Of a stretch of 9,858 bases of DNA, positions 1 through 6,514 are shown in pieces. The position numbers and the translations under genes are program-made. The stretch comes from Cloacimonetes bacterium UBA5456 (lineage in GTDB: Bacteria > Cloacimonadota > Cloacimonadia > Cloacimonadales > Cloacimonadaceae), in the NCBI GenBank assembly GCA_002427325.1, contig DIQS01000042.1, positions 1 through 9,858 on the forward strand, given 5' to 3'. The first letter of the stretch is position 1. Each line of letters opens with the position of its first letter. The notes under the pieces were generated by a model that saw nothing but the letters and a program-made list of their open reading frames with translations, made no database searches and was not told where the DNA came from.

Positions 1-570
1 CTGAGTCAGAAACTCCTCAAAGATACCCTGCCGATCACTGAGGGCTGGGTGGATAAAGAAGAGATGTTCGACATCAGCGGGCGGGGGCGTAATCGTCAGC
101 TTGAGCTTGCTGCAGAACTCGGAATCGAGAAGTTTCCCTCTCCTGCGGGTGGCTGTTTGCTCACCGATAAAGGCTTTACTCAGCGGATTAGAGACCTGCA
201 AGAGCATCATCAGTTTGATGAGATGAATATTGAGTTGCTGCGCTTTGGGCGTCACTTTCGCCTGGATGAAAAAACTAAGCTCATCGTGGGGAGAAACATG
301 GCTGAAAATGCGGAACTGGAAGAGATATCAGAGGGCTTGATCACGCTGAAGGCTGTGGAGCATATTGGTCCCTTTGCGGTGCTTACTTCTCTTGATTTTG
401 ATGAGGAGATCCTCGACCTTGCGCTGGAGATATTTTGGTATTATCACCCAAAAGCGCCGGCGGAAGGGCAGGTTTTGCTGTCCAAGCCCGATGGAACTTT
501 TCGCGAATATAAAGCAATGAAAACAGATAGATATACAGTTGAAAAACACATGCTAACTTTAAATACATGA
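1..570 (+). CDS. Thiouridylase-like PP-loop protein with NFACT-R-type C-terminal domain (C-terminal fragment)
   Basis: The frame is open to the first base, so this is the last 189 residues of a gene that begins upstream; a GTG at 49 is only an internal valine. Residues 46-56 of the fragment read PSPAGGCLLTD, a motif I associate with MnmA/ThiI-like PP-loop proteins. In these the ATP-binding domain comes first and an NFACT RNA-binding-like domain last. The later part (LLRFGRHFRL, then KLIVGRN, then GPFAVL) fits that tail. Known of the family: predicted tRNA sulfuration enzymes, poorly characterised. Inferred: the cysteine in PAGGC is a catalytic or cluster-binding candidate, and the missing upstream part carries the SGGxDS loop. 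The stop lies 9 bp before the next ATG, so the two are probably co-transcribed. The exact substrate nucleoside cannot be told from the fragment. Confidence 0.75.
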   Translation: MSQKLLKDTLPITEGWVDKEEMFDISGRGRNRQLELAAELGIEKFPSPAGGCLLTDKGFTQRIRDLQEHHQFDEMNIELLRFGRHFRLDEKTKLIVGRNMAENAELEEISEGLITLKAVEHIGPFAVLTSLDFDEEILDLALEIFWYYHPKAPAEGQVLLSKPDGTFREYKAMKTDRYTVEKHMLTLNT

Positions 571-579
571 GGTGAATAG

Positions 580-1206
580 ATGTTAAGAATAGAATCTTTT
601 GTCCTGCTGCCCAGCTATCAAACAAATACCTGGCTCGTCTGGGATGATGAGAGCAAAGACGCGCTCTTTTTCGATCCCGCCGCAATCGGGCGCGAGCCGC
701 TTGAATTCATCCAAAAACACGATCTTAAGGTGCAAGCCATCGTTCTTACGCATGGGCATGGCGATCATATCGGCGGATTGGCTTACTTCAAAAATCAGCT
801 CGATGCGCCTGTTTTAATCCATGAGGCGGATGCAGAGATGCTTTTGGATAATAAGAAAAATCTCAGTGAATATATCGGGATGCCGCTGGATTTGCCGGCT
901 GCTGATCGCGTGCTTCAGGACGGTGATATCATCACTTTTGGTGCGCATCAGGCGAAGGTAATTCACACTCCGGGGCATACTAAAGGCAGCATTGGCGTGT
1001 TAATCGACAAGTTCCTTATCTCCGGCGATACGCTGTTTGAGATGAGCATTGGGCGCACAGATTTCCCCGGCGGGAGCTATGAGGAAATTATGCACTCCAT
1101 CAAAACGAAGCTTTTCATCCTCGCTGAGGATACGATTGTCTTTCCCGGACATGGGCCCAGCACCTCTATAGGCATGGAAAAGCTGAATAATCCCTTTGTG
1201 AGGTAA
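580..1206 (+). CDS. Metallo-beta-lactamase-fold hydrolase, glyoxalase II-like
   Basis: A complete 208-residue protein with all binuclear metal ligands of the fold: THGHGDH (H58, H60, D62, H63), H133 in HTPGHTKGS, D150 in SGDTLF and H191 in FPGHGPST. The length matches the short cytosolic GloB-like hydrolases, which lack the long C-terminal glutathione-binding domain of classic glyoxalase II. No signal peptide or membrane segment is seen, so it is probably cytoplasmic. Family members cleave thioesters such as hydroxyacylglutathione or act on related thiol substrates; the substrate here is unknown. GAGGTG just upstream of the ATG at 580 is a good ribosome binding site. The neighbouring thiouridylase-like gene makes a thiol or persulfide substrate conceivable, but nothing in the sequence proves it. 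The stop TAA directly abuts the next ATG. Confidence 0.9.
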   Translation: MLRIESFVLLPSYQTNTWLVWDDESKDALFFDPAAIGREPLEFIQKHDLKVQAIVLTHGHGDHIGGLAYFKNQLDAPVLIHEADAEMLLDNKKNLSEYIGMPLDLPAADRVLQDGDIITFGAHQAKVIHTPGHTKGSIGVLIDKFLISGDTLFEMSIGRTDFPGGSYEEIMHSIKTKLFILAEDTIVFPGHGPSTSIGMEKLNNPFVR

Positions 1207-2199
1207 ATGATGATAGATTTCATGAAAAATAGCCCTTTGGAGACTTGGGATGCGCGCGCTTTCATCAATGAGTGTTTGGCTTGGATCAAAGAGACGGTCG
1301 GCGAGAGTAAGGTCATCCTCGGGCTCAGCGGCGGGGTGGATAGCTCTGTGGCGGCAGCACTTATCTATGAAGCTATTGGTTCGCAGCTCTTCCCCATCTT
1401 TGTGGATACGGGACTCATGCGCTATGATGAGGCGGCTCGTGTTAAGGAGATGTTTTCTTGCTATCCTGAATTGAGTATCAATTTCGTAGATGCCTCGGAG
1501 CTCTTTTTGGGTAGGCTGGCGGGCGTAAGCGATCCTGAAAAAAAGCGCAAGATCATTGGCAATTCATTCATTGAAGTCTTTGATCGAGAGGCGCAAAAGC
1601 ATGGTGATGCGGCGTTTCTCGCTCAGGGGACGCTGTATCCGGATGTTGCAGAAAGTTTTACCGAAGACGGCAAGAAGCTGAGTGTTAAGAGCCATCACAA
1701 CGTGGGTGGCTTGCCGGAGAAGATGAATCTGAGGCTATTGGAGCCCTTCCGCAGGCTCTATAAATATCAGGTGCGGGAGATTGGTAGAGAGCTCGGTATG
1801 TCTTCGCGCTTGGTCGATCGTCATCCTTTCCCCGGTCCCGGGCTTGCCGTGCGTATACTCGGTGCGGTGGACAGGCGGCAGGTCAAGATTCTGCAGGAAG
1901 CGGATGAGATCTTCATCGATGAGCTCTATAAATGGGATCTCTATAAGGAAACCTGGCAGGCTTTTGCGGTCTTGCTACCCTTGCAAAGCGTTGGGGTGGA
2001 AGATAATCAACGCACTTATAAACAGGTTTGTGCCCTACGTGCGGTCAATAGCTCTGACGGCATGAGTGCAAAGGTGAGCGAGCTTCCTTTGAACTTCCTG
2101 CTCTATGTCTCGCAGCGCATCACAAGCGAGGTTGCGGGCATCTCACGCGTGGTCTTTGATATCAGTTCAAAGCCGCCGGCTACGATCGAGTGGGAGTAA
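1207..2199 (+). CDS. guaA: GMP synthase ATP-PPase subunit, stand-alone (no glutaminase domain)
   Basis: This 330-residue protein corresponds to the C-terminal two-thirds of GuaA. It has the PP-loop SGGVDSS (41-47), FVDTGLMR (65-72), TLYPDVAES (142-150), KSHHNVGG (161-168), RHPFPGPGLAVRILG (205-219) and the usual terminus KPPATIEWE. Role: adenylates XMP and replaces the AMP with ammonia to give GMP. Usual bacterial GuaA is about 525 residues and begins with a class I glutamine amidotransferase domain. Here only about 30 residues precede the ATPase core, so a separate glutaminase subunit or free ammonia is implied. LYKYQVRE (184-191) has Y where many family members have an acidic residue. Two tandem ATGs exist at 1207 and 1210. 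GAGG at 1200-1203 is 3 nt from the first and 6 nt from the second, so 1210 may be the real start. There is no gap to the upstream gene. Confidence 0.93.
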   Translation: MMIDFMKNSPLETWDARAFINECLAWIKETVGESKVILGLSGGVDSSVAAALIYEAIGSQLFPIFVDTGLMRYDEAARVKEMFSCYPELSINFVDASELFLGRLAGVSDPEKKRKIIGNSFIEVFDREAQKHGDAAFLAQGTLYPDVAESFTEDGKKLSVKSHHNVGGLPEKMNLRLLEPFRRLYKYQVREIGRELGMSSRLVDRHPFPGPGLAVRILGAVDRRQVKILQEADEIFIDELYKWDLYKETWQAFAVLLPLQSVGVEDNQRTYKQVCALRAVNSSDGMSAKVSELPLNFLLYVSQRITSEVAGISRVVFDISSKPPATIEWE

Positions 2200-2265
2200 A
2201 ATAAATAGCCTTTGTTTGGCTAAATAAATTAAGCAATATTCGTGTAGGTTTACATAACATTCTGG

Positions 2266-2296
2266 AGCCTGAGATATTTCAAAAGTATTTCAGGCT
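2266..2296 (+). terminator. Probable transcription terminator of the guaA unit
   Basis: AGCCTGAGATATTT pairs with the complementary arm ending TTTCAGGCT to give a 14-bp stem (two G-T wobbles) with a CAA loop. It begins 67 bp after the guaA stop. The following TTTATTATT is a broken U-tract on the plus strand. The minus-strand side has no U-run, so termination should act on rightward transcripts. The broken tract keeps confidence moderate. Confidence 0.55.
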
Positions 2297-2340
2297 TTAT
2301 TATTCAATCACTTACAAGAACGCCAAAAAAATAGTTGCTC

Positions 2341-2370
2341 ATTTTGTCACCGTTTTTCGATTTTGTCACC
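2341..2370. repeat. Direct repeat pair ATTTTGTCACC, 19-bp period
   Basis: ATTTTGTCACC occurs at 2341-2351 and again at 2360-2370, separated by 8 bp (GTTTTTCG). Closely spaced repeats of this type recall the multiple terminal repeats at ends of IS21-type insertion sequences, from memory only. No transposase or second end is visible, so a solitary relic or a protein-binding site are both possible. Confidence 0.45.
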
Positions 2371-2372
2371 CT

Positions 2373-2401
2373 ATAGTAGGTAGAGGGTTGTTCTCTGTCA
2401 A
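2373..2401 (-). promoter_or_regulatory. Near-consensus sigma70-type promoter, leftward
   Basis: On the minus strand a perfect TTGACA (2396-2401) is followed after exactly 17 bp by TACTAT (2373-2378, four of six matches to TATAAT). A start near 2366 would transcribe through the direct repeats towards the guaA 3' end. No recognised gene lies downstream. A possible 12-codon frame (2304-2342, ATG within the first repeat) is the only candidate. Chance occurrence is possible. Confidence 0.4.
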
Positions 2402-2570
2402 GAATTGATGAACGGCTCACTACGCTCGATTGTTTAGATGTGCTGCGCACTATTTTAACTGGTTCATGGGCAACGAGGACCTTACCCGACCAAGAGCAGA
2501 AAACATAGTTCTTTTATAAGTGTATAGTTGTGAAAATTTGTGAAATTATTAAGGCTAAATGTGATTGTAT

Positions 2571-2638
2571 AAGCCATCAGGCGAAGCTTTGTCCGCCTCA
2601 TGCGCTGCTCTTATGGGCTTTTGAGTAAGAAGGCGCAT
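2571..2638. other. Potential stem-loop cluster with alternative pairings
   Basis: AAGCCAT (2571-2577) pairs with ATGGGCTT (2613-2620) with one bulged G. Inside it AGGCG (2579-2583) pairs with CGCCT (2594-2598). A second AGGCG (2631-2635) can compete for the same CGCCT, and GCGCAT (2633-2638) can pair with ATGCGC (2600-2605). Pairing is seen by eye only and no known RNA family is recognised. Confidence 0.25.
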
Positions 2639-2651
2639 CTGCGAGACATAA

Positions 2652-2689
2652 TAAAAAAGCCCCTCCGCATGCTCTGAAACGGAGGGGCT
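2652..2689 (-). terminator. Rho-independent terminator of the M20 peptidase unit
   Basis: A perfect 10-bp stem, AGCCCCTCCG with CGGAGGGGCT (2658-2667 and 2680-2689), has a 12-nt loop. On the minus strand it is followed by TTTTTTAT. It lies about 20 bp beyond the peptidase stop codon and is the clearest terminator in the window. Confidence 0.92.
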
Positions 2690-2709
2690 GGATTTATATC
2701 GTTTATTGC

Positions 2710-4359
2710 TTACTTTAAGAGGTCTATGATTGTCTCATAGACGAGCTTGGGAGCCACGTTGAAGGAATAGTCTTTCTCAAGTCTCTCGGTGAATTTGTGA
2801 GCATCTTTGCCGAAGGGGCCGATGTTTACCACGGGGAGGTTGAGCTTTTGCATCTCTTCTATGGGCAGGTCATATTTCTTGCCATATCCGGGCATGTTGT
2901 CCATCAGGGATTCCACGGCACCGGCTTCGCGAGGAGCGGCGGCATAGCTGAGATCGGAGATGTAGGGGTAGAACTTTTTGACTTTGACGTCATATTTGCT
3001 CGTGTTCCCTTTCATGACCTTGTTGAGGGTGTCCATGAGTTTCTTTTCGAGATCGGTCTCGCCTTTGACATAGATGTGGGGATAGTAAGGCGGTGAATAA
3101 TATGCGACAACGACGGGGTTCTTGTCAGACCAGAGTTCGTGCAGCCTTTCAACCATCTTGAGGGAATAGATGCGGTCGTCGATATTGCTGTCTTCGAGGA
3201 GCTTGTCGCTGAGCTTATCCATGATCTCGTCGAGCTCCTTGCCCATTTCGGCTTTGACTTTTGCATAGAGTTCACCGTAGGTGAGCACGCGTGCTTCCCA
3301 GGGGAGTTTCTGATAGGGGAAGTTGTTGCTTTCGCTGTATTTCTTGTGCTCTTCCTGCAGGCGATCGACTACTTTTTGGAACGCTTTTTGTGCGCCTTTG
3401 ACCACTTTGTCCATCATCTGATCGGGGGTGCTGCTATGCGTGCTAAAGTTGAAATAGAGATAGCTGGCGCGGTTGGTCTGCACGGAATATTCGGGCTTGA
3501 GGTCTTGCTGACGCAGGGAGATGGGCGGAACGGTGACTTCGCCTTCTGCTTCGTCGCAATAATCGAAGTTGAAGTTCATCTCTTCCGTGATTGCGGAGGA
3601 AATGTGGTTGGAGTCGATTCCTTTGAAAGGATCGCCGGCATGGGCTTCTGCGCCGATGACATAGAAGCTCGGCATGAGCTTGCCCACGGTTCCGACATAG
3701 ATGTAGCGGGTGTTGTCGCCTTCAAAGCGGGGTGCGCTATAGTCGGTGTCGATCACGGCGAGATATTCAAAGCCTTCTTTCTCTTGGAGTTTGATGAGCT
3801 CTTCAACGACGGCGAGCATGCCTTTTGAGCCGCCTTCTTCGTCGCAAACGGCTGCGAAAACGAGGTTGCCCTCGAAGTTCTGCACATCTTTGGAGAGCAT
3901 TTCAACGATGCTCATGAGTGTGGAAGTTCCGCATTTCATGTCAAAGACGCCGCGACCGAAATAGTATTCACCACTTTCGAGGTCTTTTCGTGCATCTTCG
4001 GGAAGGGTGACGTTGCGCAGCTTTTCGATGAGCTGGGTGGGCTTTGTGGCATATTCGGCGTTCACGCCATAGTCGGAGATTCCAACCGTGTCAGTGTGCC
4101 CGATGAGGACGATGGTCTTGTCGCTCTTGGCTTTTTCGCCTTTGAGAACGGCGACGACGGACTTTCTATTCAGAGGTTCATCATCCTTTGCCATCACATA
4201 CATCAGGTTCTGGGGATGCTTTTTAAAGTATTCCATCTCGGTGAACTTCTCGTGCACCTTTTCGGAAACATTATTTTCGTCACTGGAACCGACAACACCT
4301 TGGATGTTAACGAGTTCCAATGTAAGGTTTTCAATTCTTTTTGCTAATGCTTCAAACAT
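2710..4359 (-). CDS. M20 family zinc peptidase, RocB-like
   Basis: A 549-residue protein with the M20 layout. GHTDTVG carries H88 and D90, GRGVFDMKCG carries the bridging D140, DEEGG carries the E174/E175 catalytic and metal pair, IDTD carries D204/D206, and H240 lies in AEAHAGDP. A late histidine in GKDAHKF may be the last ligand. The length (about 550) and motif spacing fit RocB, a Bacillus protein linked to arginine use, rather than the 370-450-residue ArgE/DapE/PepT enzymes. The exact substrate is unknown; a peptide or N-acyl amino acid is likely. No signal peptide is seen. I chose the ATG at 4359 over that at 4371: GGAG (4366-4369) lies 6 nt before it and inside the first codons of the longer version, whose own upstream is AT-only. 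It may have its own promoter, and it ends at a strong terminator. In a fermenter of amino acids it would supply substrates. Confidence 0.88.
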   Translation of the reverse strand: MFEALAKRIENLTLELVNIQGVVGSSDENNVSEKVHEKFTEMEYFKKHPQNLMYVMAKDDEPLNRKSVVAVLKGEKAKSDKTIVLIGHTDTVGISDYGVNAEYATKPTQLIEKLRNVTLPEDARKDLESGEYYFGRGVFDMKCGTSTLMSIVEMLSKDVQNFEGNLVFAAVCDEEGGSKGMLAVVEELIKLQEKEGFEYLAVIDTDYSAPRFEGDNTRYIYVGTVGKLMPSFYVIGAEAHAGDPFKGIDSNHISSAITEEMNFNFDYCDEAEGEVTVPPISLRQQDLKPEYSVQTNRASYLYFNFSTHSSTPDQMMDKVVKGAQKAFQKVVDRLQEEHKKYSESNNFPYQKLPWEARVLTYGELYAKVKAEMGKELDEIMDKLSDKLLEDSNIDDRIYSLKMVERLHELWSDKNPVVVAYYSPPYYPHIYVKGETDLEKKLMDTLNKVMKGNTSKYDVKVKKFYPYISDLSYAAAPREAGAVESLMDNMPGYGKKYDLPIEEMQKLNLPVVNIGPFGKDAHKFTERLEKDYSFNVAPKLVYETIIDLLK

Positions 4360-4404
4360 TACATTCTCCATTTATTTATTTAAAAAACTACTAAAAGGGG
4401 TTTG

Positions 4405-4440
4405 AACTTGCAAGTTTTAAAGTGAGGCTTTTCAAGTCAA
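4405..4440 (-). promoter_or_regulatory. Possible promoter with overlapping palindrome upstream of the M20 peptidase
   Basis: TTGACT (4435-4440, minus strand) is a good -35. The -10 is weak (TAAAAC or AAAACT near 4413-4419). A perfect 12-bp palindrome, AACTTGCAAGTT (4405-4416), sits over the expected start region and could be an operator. A bulged hairpin built on two AAGCTT copies (4439-4463) lies between the mnmA stop and this promoter but lacks a U-run, so readthrough from mnmA remains possible. Confidence 0.3.
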
Positions 4441-4466
4441 GCTTTTTCATAAACATGAAGCTTTGC

Positions 4467-5540
4467 TTAGAGGATGAAGCCTGCTCCCAAGAGCATTTCG
4501 CCATCATAGAGAGCTAAAACTTGTCCGGGTGTTATGGCAGAAATGGGCTGGTCAAAGACTACTTTCCAGAGCCCTTCGGCTTTGTTTACAGTGCAAGAAA
4601 CCGGGTCTTGGGCAAGGCGCACTTTTGCTTCACAGCGCAACTCGTTGAATGGTTCGGGAATTGAGACCCAATTCATGTTCACCGCGTTGAGTTCGTCACT
4701 GTATAGCTCTTCTTCTTTGCCGATGACGACTTTGTTTTCTTTGCGACTCAGCGAGATGACATAGCGCGGGCTGTCGAAGCCGGCTAAACCGAGCCCTTTC
4801 CTCTGCCCTATCGTATAATGGATGAGACCTTTATGCTTGCCTAAGACATTGCCGGATGTGTCCACGAAATCACCGGGCGCAAAGCTGTTCTTCTTGAAAA
4901 GAGGCAGAATGTTATCGGATTCGAGGAAGTCCTGACTCTCCTTTTCTTTGATGAGATATTCAAAGCCGCGGGAGCGCGCAAACTCTCTGATATCATCCTT
5001 TTGCATGCCTCCAAGAGGAAAGAGTGAACCGGCTAATTGTTCTTGGGTGAGAAAGCTGAGGAAATAGGATTGATCCTTTCTCTTGTCTGCCGCTTGAAAG
5101 AGCTGCCATCTCTTTAAGTCTAACGAATAGGAGACTTGCGCATAGTGTCCGGTAGCGAAGAAATCAAAGTCTATCCCGAGTTCGTGCGCCTTCGTGATGA
5201 GTGCACCAAACTTGATCTGTTGATTGCATATCACACAGGGATTGGGGGTCTTGCCCAGTGCATAAGTGGATGTAAAATAGTCTAATACTTCGCTTCTGAA
5301 TTCATCGTCAAGGCGAATAATATGATGCTCTATCCCCAGCTTCTTTGCGGCACGCTCTGCCGAGATGAGTGCATCGGGCTCGGAAGGACCAAAACAGCCT
5401 CTCTTGTCTCGCGTGAGAATCCCGCTCTCAGGGTTCCATTTCGCCATCGTGATCCCGAACACGTCATAACCCTGCTCTTTGAGCAAGATCGCGGCAATCG
5501 TGCTATCAACGCCACCGCTGAGGCCGAGAGCTACCCTCAT
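4467..5540 (-). CDS. mnmA: tRNA-uridine 2-sulfurtransferase MnmA, atypical cysteine set
   Basis: A 357-residue PP-loop enzyme that adenylates and thiolates U34 of Lys, Glu and Gln tRNAs. Visible motifs: SGGVDS (8-13), TPNPCVICN (98-106), ATGHYA (129-134), KDQSYFL (155-161), KESQD (200-204), TIGQRKGLG, and a C-terminal beta-barrel ending GAGFIL. Classic MnmA has NPDxxCN and ESQDICF. Here the D is replaced by C102 (giving C102-x-x-C105) and ESQDFLE has no cysteine at the usual second catalytic position. An extra C49 lies in a GCFGP motif. This pattern suggests three-cysteine binding of a [4Fe-4S] cluster, as in TtuA-type thiolases, with sulfide rather than a protein persulfide as donor; that is inference. 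The ATG at 5540 overlaps the upstream stop (ATGA) and is preceded by AGGTG, so it is translationally coupled to the dehydratase-family gene. Confidence 0.93.
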   Translation of the reverse strand: MRVALGLSGGVDSTIAAILLKEQGYDVFGITMAKWNPESGILTRDKRGCFGPSEPDALISAERAAKKLGIEHHIIRLDDEFRSEVLDYFTSTYALGKTPNPCVICNQQIKFGALITKAHELGIDFDFFATGHYAQVSYSLDLKRWQLFQAADKRKDQSYFLSFLTQEQLAGSLFPLGGMQKDDIREFARSRGFEYLIKEKESQDFLESDNILPLFKKNSFAPGDFVDTSGNVLGKHKGLIHYTIGQRKGLGLAGFDSPRYVISLSRKENKVVIGKEEELYSDELNAVNMNWVSIPEPFNELRCEAKVRLAQDPVSCTVNKAEGLWKVVFDQPISAITPGQVLALYDGEMLLGAGFIL

Positions 5541-6514
5541 CCATGCACCTCAAAAAAGCTTTCTAATCTGAGAATTGTTCTAGAGTCAAGCTCCTCCGGC
5601 ATCTCACCTTCGAGATTGAGAAAAGGCAGTTTAAGATGTTTCTTGAAAAGGAGATGGTCGATCTGCAGGTGGCAAAAAGACTGGGTGTATCCGATGATCG
5701 CCTCGAGTCGGCGTTTTTTGATCTGCTCTTTGATGTCTGCCATGCGCTCATTTACGCTGTAGGGATAGGTGTAAACAAGGTATTGCCTGACGATATCTTT
5801 CTCGAGATGAGGCATGGCAAATTGGCGTTGCACTTCGTTGAAGAGCACTTCTCCTCCGAGTTCGGTGATGCTCTCATAGAGATTACGGAAGATGGGCGGA
5901 ACGCCGACAAAGCCGAGTCTGATCTTCACGGGGAAGGGCTCGCGCTCTTTGGCCTCGCGCAGGAATTCATCCAACTCACGCTCATATCTGTCGGGATCGC
6001 CCTGAAAGTCTGAGGAATTGACGAGCCAAAGATGGTTTTCCACGCCGCTGACCTTGTGTTCTTCATAGCTAAGTCTATCGAGTTCAATGAGCTTGACTCT
6101 GATCTCATCAAGTCTCGCTTTTGCCTCTTGACTCATCGCGCGCGTCACGCCATAATACTCTTCCAGTTTGGAGATTTCTCTATCGAGATCGTGATAATCG
6201 CGCGAGGCAGGGAAGCCAAAAGGAAAGGTGGAAAGCCCTTCTTCTTTGATCATTTCAAGTAGCGATGAGGCATTTGAACAATCGCCTTCGACGATGCCGA
6301 TGACTTCATCAAGATTGGATGCTAAACTGGCAGAGAAATTGCCTTTGATCCATGAGCACAGACTGCGCGGGAAGCCTTTAAGTTCTGCATCATGTATGTG
6401 TTTTGCCGAGTCTTGCGTGAGGAAGATATTGTTCAAATCAATAGGGAAATGTCCTGCCGCATAGAGCACTTCCACCGGCAGGGAAGTTGTGAAACCAATT
6501 CTTTTCTTATTCAT
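5537..6514 (-). CDS. 2-hydroxyacyl-CoA dehydratase family (HgdB/FldC-like) Fe-S protein
   Basis: A 325-residue protein that opens with MNKKRIGFTTSLPVEVL, typical of this family. It has C53 (in SLCSWIKGN), C79 (in EGDCSNA) and C281 (in QSFCHLQ), the spacing expected for the three cysteine ligands of a [4Fe-4S] cluster. The end (LEGEMPEELDSRT...RLESF) is also family-typical. Known relatives are dehydratase subunits working as heterodimers with an ATP-driven activator, or double-cubane-cluster reductases. Here there is one subunit only, with no partner and no BadF/HgdC-type activase in view, so a true CoA dehydratase role is doubtful. Start: the ATG at 6514 overlaps the upstream stop (ATGAATAA), has GGAG 10 nt before it and matches the family N-terminus; an ATG at 6538 would add eight untypical residues. 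The end overlaps mnmA by 4 bp. Confidence 0.85.
   Translation of the reverse strand: MNKKRIGFTTSLPVEVLYAAGHFPIDLNNIFLTQDSAKHIHDAELKGFPRSLCSWIKGNFSASLASNLDEVIGIVEGDCSNASSLLEMIKEEGLSTFPFGFPASRDYHDLDREISKLEEYYGVTRAMSQEAKARLDEIRVKLIELDRLSYEEHKVSGVENHLWLVNSSDFQGDPDRYERELDEFLREAKEREPFPVKIRLGFVGVPPIFRNLYESITELGGEVLFNEVQRQFAMPHLEKDIVRQYLVYTYPYSVNERMADIKEQIKKRRLEAIIGYTQSFCHLQIDHLLFKKHLKLPFLNLEGEMPEELDSRTILRLESFFEVHG

Larger units (their letters stand above)
2200..2709. other. Convergent intergenic region without a convincing gene
   Basis: About 510 bp lie between the guaA stop and the minus-strand peptidase stop. Frames on both strands are short and match nothing I recognise. The region holds a short TAGCC/GGCTA inverted repeat (2206-2222), a long hairpin (2266-2296), paired 11-bp repeats (2341-2370), a leftward promoter (2373-2401), two TTGTGAAA copies 10 bp apart (2528-2535 and 2538-2545), competing stem-loops (2571-2638) and the terminator of the minus-strand unit (2652-2689). 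The stretch 2400-2520 looks like neither of the coding blocks and may be decayed sequence. No tRNA cloverleaf is apparent. Confidence 0.7.

Noticed and set aside
49..51. GTG as a start codon of the first gene
   Set aside because: The frame is open to base 1 with family-like residues before it, so this is an internal valine of a truncated gene.
2398..2510. Short open frames across the middle of the gap, both phases
   Set aside because: About 35-38 codons each, no good start with a ribosome site and no recognisable similarity; probably decayed or noncoding.
2200..2709. CRISPR array or tRNA gene in the gap
   Set aside because: Only two short repeat copies are present, with no regular spacers, and no cloverleaf or CCA-type arm pattern could be drawn.
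3139..3828. Long open frame on the plus strand (229 codons)
   Set aside because: It lies wholly antisense to the M20 peptidase, which has all its catalytic motifs; the frame is a codon-bias shadow and has no recognisable domain.
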